The position numbers and the translations under genes are program-made. A stretch of 35,902 nucleotides of DNA from CAYVQU01 sp964453155 (GTDB taxonomy: Bacteria; Chloroflexota; Anaerolineae; Anaerolineales; UBA11858): positions 1-35,902 of the forward strand of contig CAYVQU010000038.1 of NCBI GenBank assembly GCA_964453155.1, read 5' to 3'. Numbering within the stretch: the first letter of the stretch is position 1; each line of letters opens with the position of its first letter. The notes below the pieces were generated by a model, which saw nothing but the letters and a program-made list of their open reading frames with translations, made no database searches and had not been told where the DNA came from. Shown here in pieces: positions 10,346 through 17,600 of the stretch.

Positions 10346-10462
10346 TTTGTTGAGCAGACCCGGCGGCTCTTGCTCATCGAGCATCCTAACACACCATTTC
10401 TAGCTGGGCTACTCGCGCCGCGTACCTCCCAGGCGAAGCCGGGTCTGCTCCAACTTGGGTTG
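10346..10462 (+). repeat. hairpin repeat A, long copy 1
   Basis: This element of about 117 bp has complementary ends: AGCAGACCCGGC near the left end and GCCGGGTCTGCT near the right (12 of 12 paired). The longer TTGTTG/CAACTT flanks pair only partly. It aligns with 20429-20530 at the left end (about 26 of 27), in the middle (CCGCGTAC) and at the right end. There is no ORF inside. It looks like a small non-autonomous (MITE-like) or REP-like element. Confidence 0.75.
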
Positions 10463-10820
10463 GGTTGCAATCCACTTCACCCAAGCTCACTGCCTTTTGA
10501 TCGAACACGATGTTGATTTTTTTATTTCGATATTTGACATTGTTCATCAAACCTTGTATCCTTTTTCATGGTCAATCCCATTATTGCCGGGCTAATTTTA
10601 TCCAGACCTTTAACTACTCGTAATTCATAGCCTCCCTGTCTCTTTTTTTGGACTAAACGACGCTCTCGTTTAATGCAAGATCAACGCAGGCGCACCCCAC
10701 CTGACATGAAAACAGTTTCCCTATTCCGCAGCTACGTCATTCAGGTCCCAGCCATCTTTCAAGAAAATTAATTCCCGATAAGATTTATCACAAGGGCTTT
10801 ATTTTGAAGCCAGATTTGTA

Positions 10821-10842
10821 TATAATAGCAAGTAATACGTAT
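10821..10842 (+). promoter_or_regulatory. candidate -10 box and LacI-type operator before the regulator
   Basis: TATAAT at 10821-10826 is a perfect -10 hexamer 29 bp before the ATG of the LacI-type gene; no good -35 is present at the right spacing. ATACGTAT at 10835-10842 is a palindrome with a central CG, the general form of LacI-family operators. It overlaps the expected transcription start, which would fit autorepression. This is a weak inference from one site. Confidence 0.35.
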
Positions 10843-10854
10843 AACCCTTTAGTC

Positions 10855-11874
10855 ATGTCAGGAAAAAAGAAACTTACTCAAAAAGATGTAGCCAAACTTG
10901 CGGGGGTCTCGCAGGCGATTGTTTCCCATGTGGTCAACAAAACCGATAAAGTCATCCCAGATGCAACTCGACAGCGCGTCCTGACGGCTATGGAAGATTT
11001 AGGCTATACCCCCAACAAAGCCGCGCGCAGCCTGCGGGCCAAGAAAACCTTTACGATTGCCTGTATTGTCCCGGATATTACCAACGCCTTTTTTCCGGCT
11101 TTTTTGCGCGGCATCCAATCGGTCGCCGATCAACACGATTACGACTTGATCATTTACGATTCGAACACCTCGGGGGCCAAAGAGCTGAATTATGCCCGCT
11201 CCTTGGGAAGCGGGCACGTCGATGGTGCGGTCGCAGTGATCTATCAACGCGATGAAGCCCTGATTTCCAATTTACTAGATAATGGGATTCATCTGGTTAC
11301 TTTCGAAGGCGCCCGGCCGGAAACCGGCACTCGCCAGCATGATGTCGTTTATATTGACAATGTAACCGCCGCACAGGCTGCCGTTACTTATCTCATCGAA
11401 CGCGGTCACACGAAGATTGGGATGCTGGCGGGCACCGAGGGTACACCCCCACACCAGCGTCGATTACAGGGCTATCAACAGGCTCTCCATACACACAAAC
11501 TTGGTTTTAATGCCCACTATGTACGTCATGGGGATTACACGGAAAGCACCGGTTTTTCCGAAACGGAGGCGTTGTTGACTTTGCCGGAGCGACCCACAGC
11601 CGTTTTTGCGGCGAATGATCTGATGGCGATTGGAGCAATATTTGCCGTACAAAATGCGGGGCTGCAGGTACCTGAAGATGTTGCGGTGATGGGTTTCGAT
11701 GATATCCCTGCCGCACATCTGGTTCGCCCACAGTTGACTACAGTCCGTCAATTCCAGGAGAAAACCGGCCAGCAAACGGCTCAATTACTTTTTGAGCGCT
11801 TATGTGGACCTGCCCCTGAAGAAGTCCGAGCAGTTGAAATGCCATATGAAATCGTCGAACGCGAATCAACATAA
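10855..11874 (+). CDS. LacI-family transcriptional regulator
   Basis: This 339-residue protein has an N-terminal LacI-type helix-turn-helix (TQKDVAKLAGVSQAIVSHVV, residues about 8-27) with the hinge GYTPNKAARSLRA, then a periplasmic-binding-protein-like sensor domain starting FTIACIVPDITNAFFPAFLRGI and containing AVFAANDLMAIGA and VAVMGFDDIPAAHLVRPQLTTV, all typical of the family. I chose the ATG at 10855; an upstream in-frame TTG at 10804 would add 17 residues overlapping the -10 box. There is no SD, so translation may start on a short leader. It is followed after 18 nt by an aldo/keto reductase, suggesting a co-transcribed sugar-responsive unit. The effector is not deducible. Confidence 0.93.
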   Translation: MSGKKKLTQKDVAKLAGVSQAIVSHVVNKTDKVIPDATRQRVLTAMEDLGYTPNKAARSLRAKKTFTIACIVPDITNAFFPAFLRGIQSVADQHDYDLIIYDSNTSGAKELNYARSLGSGHVDGAVAVIYQRDEALISNLLDNGIHLVTFEGARPETGTRQHDVVYIDNVTAAQAAVTYLIERGHTKIGMLAGTEGTPPHQRRLQGYQQALHTHKLGFNAHYVRHGDYTESTGFSETEALLTLPERPTAVFAANDLMAIGAIFAVQNAGLQVPEDVAVMGFDDIPAAHLVRPQLTTVRQFQEKTGQQTAQLLFERLCGPAPEEVRAVEMPYEIVEREST

Positions 11875-11892
11875 ATTAGAAAGGAGTGAATC

Positions 11893-12894
11893 ATGGAATA
11901 CCGAACTTTAGGACGAACCGGCGTAAAGGTTTCGCCATTGTGTTTGGGGACGATGAACTTTCCCGAGCCTAGTGGTGAAGCTGAGAGTATCGCCATCATG
12001 AACCGCGCCCTTGACGGCGGGATCAATTTCTTTGATACGGCCAATGTCTACAACCGCGGCGCGAGCGAGAAGATCGTGGGGCAAGCCCTCAAAGAAAACG
12101 GCCGGCGGGATGAAGTTGTCCTGGCGACCAAGGTCTATGACACGATGGGTGAAGGACCCAATGAGGGCGGCGTATCCCGTTATCACATTATCAAATCGTG
12201 TGAAGACTCCCTCCGCCGGTTGCAGACCGATCATATCGATCTGTATCAACTTCATCGGCCGGGGTTGACCGTGCCCCAAGATGAAACCCTACGGGCCTTT
12301 GACGATCTGGTGACTTCCGGCAAAGTCCGCTATATTGGCTGCTCCACTCATCCAGCCTGGATGGTAATGGAGGCCCTGGCGACGAGTGAGAAATTCAACC
12401 TGGCGCGCTACATCAGTGAACAACCGCCCTATAATTTACTCGATCGCCGCATCGAGAATGAGTTGATCCCGCTAGCGCAGAAATATGACCTGGCTCTGCT
12501 CCCTTGGTCACCCCTAGCAGGTGGGATTCTGGCCGGTCGGTACAATGATCCCCAAAAATATCCCGAAGGCTCTCGAGCTTCCAAAGGCGAGTGGTTTGCC
12601 CGAAGGGTCAATCAGGCCGGGATTAATGTGGCCCGCAAGGTTGAAAAAATGGCCGCTGAACGGGACTTGACGATCACCCAACTAGCTCTACTGTGGGTCA
12701 AAGATCAGCCCGGCGTAACCGCCCCCATCATTGGCCCGCGCACGATGGCACATTTGGAAGACGCACTGGGGATTCTCGATCAATCGCTTGACGAAGCCGA
12801 TATCCCCATTTTTGATGAACTCGTTCACCCCGGCAATGCCGTTGCAGATTTCCACAACAGCAATGAGTGGATGATAGCCCGGGTGTTAGATTAA
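11893..12894 (+). CDS. aldo/keto reductase (333 aa)
   Basis: This is an NAD(P)H-dependent oxidoreductase of the AKR (TIM-barrel) superfamily. It begins MEYRTLGRTGVKVSPLCLGT, the standard AKR start, and carries the complete catalytic tetrad: D48 and Y53 (FFDTANVYNRG), K80 (LATKVYD) and H121 (LYQLHRPG). The C-terminal cofactor region (VTAPIIGPRTMAHLEDAL) is also present. The length and sequence resemble YajO/YhdN-type members acting on sugar aldehydes or related carbonyls; the substrate is not determined. An excellent SD (AAAGGAG) lies 7 nt before the ATG. It sits 18 nt after the LacI-type gene and is probably controlled by it. Confidence 0.93.
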   Translation: MEYRTLGRTGVKVSPLCLGTMNFPEPSGEAESIAIMNRALDGGINFFDTANVYNRGASEKIVGQALKENGRRDEVVLATKVYDTMGEGPNEGGVSRYHIIKSCEDSLRRLQTDHIDLYQLHRPGLTVPQDETLRAFDDLVTSGKVRYIGCSTHPAWMVMEALATSEKFNLARYISEQPPYNLLDRRIENELIPLAQKYDLALLPWSPLAGGILAGRYNDPQKYPEGSRASKGEWFARRVNQAGINVARKVEKMAAERDLTITQLALLWVKDQPGVTAPIIGPRTMAHLEDALGILDQSLDEADIPIFDELVHPGNAVADFHNSNEWMIARVLD

Positions 12895-12997
12895 GTAGAT
12901 TTCGAAAATTATCTCAAAAACAAAATGAATGTTCAAACCGAAATCTACTCAGGTGGTGCGGTAAATGGTGGCCATTTTATTTTGTACACAAACCGCA
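12894..12997 (+). promoter_or_regulatory. structured spacer between the two reductases
   Basis: The 122-nt spacer holds an 11-bp perfect inverted repeat (AGTAGATTTCG at 12894-12904 with its complement at 12939-12949), then a nested structure: TGCGGT at 12957 pairs with ACCGCA at 12992, enclosing AAATGG-TGG-CCATTT at 12963-12977. The SD of the next gene follows directly. It could stabilise or process the message or lower downstream expression. There is no T-run for a classical terminator. Confidence 0.45.
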
Positions 12998-13016
12998 GCA
13001 CACATAAGGAGAAAAA

Positions 13017-13883
13017 ATGATCCCAAAATTAGAATTTGGTCGAACTGGACATATGAGTACTCGGATTTTGTTTGGGGCGGCGGCGCTGGGGGGCGTTACC
13101 CAGGCTGAAGCCGATCAGACTCTCGAACTGCTGCTGAAATATGGTATCAACCACATTGATACGGCCTTTTCCTACGGGGAGGCCGAAGACCGCATTGGTC
13201 CCTGGATGAAACAGCATCGCCAGGATTTCTTCCTGGCAACCAAAAGTGATAAACGCACCTATCAGGGTGCCAAAGAAGAGCTGCATCGTTCTTTGGAGCG
13301 GCTGCAGGTCGATTCGGTTGACTTGTGGCAGATACACTTCTTGATCGATGAGGGCGATTGGCAAACGACATTTGGTCCCGGCGGTGCCTTGGAAGCCTTC
13401 ATCGAGGCCCGCGAACAAGGGCTGACAAAATATATCGGGGTTACCGGACATGGATTGCAAGTGCCTGATTTCCACCAACGAAGTCTAGGAGAGTTCGATT
13501 TCGATTCTGTCTTGCTGCCCTATAACCCATTAATGATGGCTGATCCCAACTATGCCACGGGTTTTGAAAAAGTGGTTGCGATTTGCCAGGAACGCAAGGT
13601 GGCGATCCAGACGATAAAATCGCTTCTGAGTAGACCTTGGAAAGAAAATGAACAGAACCGGGCCACCTGGTACAAACCGCTCGAAGAGCAAGCCCACATC
13701 GACACGATGGTGCATTGGGTTTTGAGCCGCCCCGGCGTATTCTTGAACTCGGTTGGTGACATTCATGTGTTGCCCAAAGTCCTGGATGCGGCGTCCCGAT
13801 TTGAAGAGGGAATGAAACCAGAAGATTTCACTGCGGCAATTAATGAGATCACTGTCGAACCGTTATTTGTCCCAGAGATGTAA
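13017..13883 (+). CDS. aldo/keto reductase (288 aa), second paralogue
   Basis: This AKR-superfamily protein has the intact tetrad D48, Y53 (HIDTAFSYGEAEDRIG), K76 (LATKSDK) and H107 (LWQIHFL). It is clearly divergent from the 333-residue reductase before it: it is shorter, starts MIPKLEFGRTGHMSTRILFG, and lacks a typical 'IIGP' cofactor motif, with NSVGDIHVLPKVLDA in that place. It is close to the shorter 'predicted oxidoreductase' AKRs often found with sugar-catabolic regulators. The SD AAGGAG lies 6 nt before the ATG. It is the last gene of the LacI unit and is followed 5 nt later by a strong hairpin. Confidence 0.9.
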   Translation: MIPKLEFGRTGHMSTRILFGAAALGGVTQAEADQTLELLLKYGINHIDTAFSYGEAEDRIGPWMKQHRQDFFLATKSDKRTYQGAKEELHRSLERLQVDSVDLWQIHFLIDEGDWQTTFGPGGALEAFIEAREQGLTKYIGVTGHGLQVPDFHQRSLGEFDFDSVLLPYNPLMMADPNYATGFEKVVAICQERKVAIQTIKSLLSRPWKENEQNRATWYKPLEEQAHIDTMVHWVLSRPGVFLNSVGDIHVLPKVLDAASRFEEGMKPEDFTAAINEITVEPLFVPEM

Positions 13884-13888
13884 AGATA

Positions 13889-13926
13889 TTGGGGACGGGA
13901 GACCCGTCCCCAAAAATTATAATTTT
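13889..13926 (+). terminator. Rho-independent terminator after the reductases
   Basis: TTGGGGACGGG, loop AGA, CCCGTCCCCAA gives an 11-bp perfect GC-rich stem with a 3-nt loop. It is followed by an AT-rich tract ending in TTTTT, 5 nt after the stop codon. Confidence 0.85.
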
Positions 13927-14004
13927 TCAGAGAAGAAAATGACTGTACAGCCGGTTGTTCACCTGCCTGCCCTGTTTTGCCCCGAATGACCTGACCCCGA
14001 AACC

Positions 14005-14053
14005 AGACTGAGCGAAATCGACCGCGCACCAGCCGAACGCAGAGAGGTCAGGT
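14005..14053. repeat. dispersed repeat B, copy 2
   Basis: This aligns with 2209-2256 at about 40 of 49 columns. Here an inverted ACCTGACC lies to the left at 13989-13996, complementary to GGTCAGGT at 14046-14053, so this copy may be one arm of a larger hairpin of about 65 bp. Confidence 0.5.
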
Positions 14054-14116
14054 AGCAATATCGTTAAAAACTGGAATCTGTGATTTGCTGAAATTTTAAA
14101 ATTTTGTTTGAAGATA

Positions 14117-14638
14117 CTAAATTCCAACCAGAACCCAGATTTCTTGATAGAAAACCAGAATCATCATTCCTAAGCCGCCTGCCAAGATGATGACTCCAAA
14201 GAATAACCTTGACAGCCCATTCAGGATTGCACCACAGCCGCGTTTCTCTTGGTGGCGGCCCCAATCATCTTCGACAGTAGCCCGACCAGATAGAATGGCT
14301 TTCACTCCCCCGTGGATCAGGATCGCTCCCAAGATGGTGATCAAGAGACCACCGCCACCCTGGGTCAGGATTTTTCGTATATCGCCGGTACCCATTTGAA
14401 TTTCGGTGCCCGGGAAGAACTGGAAGGCAACCAAGGAAATTCCCCCAATTACCGCAACTGCGATCAAGCCTATGATTAGCATGCTGAACAAACACGAGCT
14501 GCCAGCCAAACCAGAGCGTGGGCTTGACTGGCGGGAGGGGGCGGGAATACTTGGTATAACCCCTGGAGTCGGTTGCCAGGCCTTGCCATTCCAGACATTC
14601 CATTGACCGGTGTTTTGATCCTGATACCACCAACGACC
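14117..14638 (-). pseudogene. W-rich motif plus three membrane segments, in frame after the metallopeptidase stop
   Basis: Immediately after the TAA ending the metallopeptidase (14639-14641) the same frame stays open for 173 codons. It begins GRWWYQDQNTGQWNVWNGKA, a tryptophan-rich motif of the DUF2510/WW-like kind, then a proline/serine linker, then three hydrophobic segments: CLFSMLIIGLIAVAVIGGIS, GGLLITILGAILIHGG and LFFGVIILAGGLGMMILVFY. There is no SD and no good start: the first possible codons are a TTG at 14509 and an ATG at 14485, both after the W-rich motif. The simplest reading is that this is the original C-terminus of the metallopeptidase, cut off by a nonsense mutation or sequencing error. 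It could also be a separate 130-residue membrane protein starting at 14509. Confidence 0.6.
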
Positions 14639-17600
14639 TTACCCATCTTGAACCCGGTTGTATTGGTCACCGCCCGTCCGGACTCGGGCCGGTTGCGTTG
14701 GGGTGCGATTACGGCGTAAGAGCCAGACAATCACCCCAACCACGATCGCAATCACAACCAGCCCAATGCATCCTACCACCCATAAACTTTGCAATCCGCT
14801 GCCCATCCCGGTTAGGATGTTTTCGGTTTGGGCACTGACCTGGATTGTGACGGAGGCCACAGATGTGTTTCCGTTGGAATCCTGGGCATAAAGCGTTAGG
14901 GTGTGCGTTCCTTCCGACAAGATCGCATAAAGGGGGTTGCCCGTTCCCAAATCACCATCCTGATCCGAGTTCCAGTGCATGTTTTCAGGTGGAATAGCAC
15001 CTTCGCTTAAGTCATAAGCATGCCCGGGGATGACGACGGGTTCGCCCACGGGATAGGGGTCAGCCGAGGCCGCGATTTGAACCAGGGGGCCCTGTTGGAT
15101 GCCGGCAAACGGCTCAGAGACGGCGAAACGGCTGTTCAACCCATCGCTGGCAGTCACTTTTAGGGTGCAGGTTCCCTCCGAAATCTGATTTAGGTTGAGG
15201 GTGTAGGTCGGTTCCACCAGGTTCGCGGCCAGGGGCACCCAGACATCGGTGCCATCACAGTTGTATCCCAGGCTGTAAACCAGGGGGTCGCCATCGGCAT
15301 CGCTGGCGGTCCAACTCAAATTCAGGGTGGTATCTTCATAGCCAATTGTGGGCAGGGGTGCCAGGATAATTTCGGGCGAACTCGGGCTACGGACCAGTTC
15401 ACCGACCTGCGCACCACCTTGTACTACGACCAGGCGGCCAAGCCCAGGCGTATACGGTATTTGAATATTGAACAATCCTGGTTTGGTAAGGTAACCGAAG
15501 CGGGTGCTGTACAGGACGTTGCCAGCTGAGTCTTGGAGTTGAAGCTCGTAATCCCCGGCGGTGCTGGGTTCGGTGGGGAGACCGGTAGTTTGGATAACTG
15601 GATCTAGGTGGATCATGCCATCTAGGCCGATTACGCCTTGGACAAAGAAAATCGCTTCATCATCCGGGTCTTTTAGGGCTTGCAGCAGCGCATTATAGGT
15701 TTTAAAGACCACCCAAGATTGTTGATAGCTCGAATATTGGATGCTGTCGTTGACTGTATCGAGATAATAACCGGCATTTCCCATCAAGTCATACATCTCA
15801 GTGACCCCACCCAAGCCACTGTTTTTCATGTTTTTCCGACTACCGGGGTCCTTTTTGCCTAAGTTTTCTGATAAATCTATAATTTGGCCATTTTTTAGGA
15901 TCAACCCATCTACCGTCAAGCCGTGAGGTGGGTGCTGTTTATATTGTTCGGCGGGTTCTAAGCCATAAGCATGCCCAATTTCATGGGCTGAAGTATTGGG
16001 TACATTTTCAGGGTAGCGGATAACGACCACATTATTGGTGCCGCTGTCCCAAAATTCAGAGTCATAGGTGCCTAAAGCGCCGATCCCACCAGCATATAGA
16101 AAGGCCTTATTGACTTGCAACCAAGTCGCGCTGTCAACAATCGCAATGACTTTTACCGGATCATTCACACTAGTGCTGACCCCGGTCTCTCTACCGACGC
16201 CACAGGCGATCTCTTTCCATAGCGTGCGCGAGGTGCAAGTGGCTGGAATCTGACTGGATTCGTAGATTTTTTGGTAGGGATCCAATATTAGATTGGATAA
16301 ACCCAAGGGATATGTTTCATGCAGGAAAGCGGTTTGCTCCAACACAAAACCCATGTCCATGTTATAGATATCCACCGGGACAATGATCAACCGCAAGGTT
16401 TTCATGGTGAGTACAGTCCCCTCAATTTCAGCTTCCACTTTTTCCCCATAAACTTCTTCGGGGTCGATTGTTATCCGAATTTTGAAGGGTCCTTTTTTTC
16501 CGCCAGCTTGCCGCGGGGTGAAGACGAAGTCGATATGGGAGGCTTCTTTACCCTCTCGACCAGACGGTTTGGTTTCCCAGGTCGACACTGTTCCGATGCC
16601 AGCCTGATTTTTTGCTTTGGCGGCTGCGGCCCATTCCACGCTCGCCCCTTTTTCGGTGAAGGAAACTTTTTTAAGCTGGGTCACGATCGGTTTTTCGGTT
16701 CCCGGCTGTAAGAGTTCGAATTTAACTTCAACCTGGGCCGGTTTATGGGCGGGTTGGTAAATTTCCCCTTCGACCGCGTAGTAGACCCGGACTCCAGTTT
16801 CTTTACCCGCCGCAATTAAATAGGGGGGATAATCGGTCAGATCAGTGGCCTGTACTAACGAAATAAAATCATCGTTGGTTTTGAATGCCAGTTTGGGCAT
16901 GCACCGCAGCTCAATCGGGATTTTCTGCTCTCCTCCTATATCTGTGCTGGTGATTTTGACGAAATACTTGGCTTTTTCTTCTAATTCACAGGGATTCGTT
17001 TTGGTGGTCAGTGGCAGGTTGAGTTTGCCCTGATCATCTGTGGTGGCGGTGGCGGCCACCATTATTTCATCGGTCGGTGTTTCCGCACCGGATGTCAAAT
17101 CTTTGGCGAGGATACTGAGTTGGACTTCCTGATTGGGCAGTGCATACCCGGTGGCCTGCCCGGCTTGAAGTTTGGCAGTCAATTTGCCATCCGTCGGGGA
17201 AACCCAGGCTTTGCCGTCCGCGATCCCCAGGGTTGGTGGCGAGAGGGGATAATGCACACTGGCCCGTGAGCGTCCCAACTTCACATGGACTTTGGCTCCT
17301 GACCAAGCGACTCCCAGCCAATCCGGGGGTTGCGTTGGTTTTTGGATCGCAGCATTACACGGATTGATATTCGGTTGGATCGAAAGTCCGAACACTTCAC
17401 CTGTGACCCGAATGGTACTGGTTTGACCGAAACCCTGCTGGGCATCCATTTCGGTATCCAGGCGCGGGTACCAGTAATAGGCCGCGGGCATGATATTGCC
17501 GGGCAAAGTCCAACTGCGGCGGTGTTTGTTGGGCTGTACATGCAAGGGCCAATCGGGGAGCTGTTCGCCATTGATGGCCAGATGTCCTTTACGGCTGGGG

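Larger units (their letters stand above)
9585..10803. other. gene-poor spacer of 1.2 kb
   Basis: I find no supportable gene here. The longest frame (from a TTG at 9568 on the plus strand) has no SD and no recognisable protein character. The spacer contains a tight hairpin at 10106-10128 and repeat A copy 1 at 10346-10462. The left side must also hold the promoter of the minus-strand gene starting at 9533 and the right side that of the LacI-type regulator. Confidence 0.6.

Noticed and set aside
10515..10700. Minus-strand frame of about 50 codons before the LacI gene with a protein-like feel (YELRVVKGLDKISPAIMGLT)
   Set aside because: It has no start codon with SD and is too short. It could be a decayed gene end but is not supportable.
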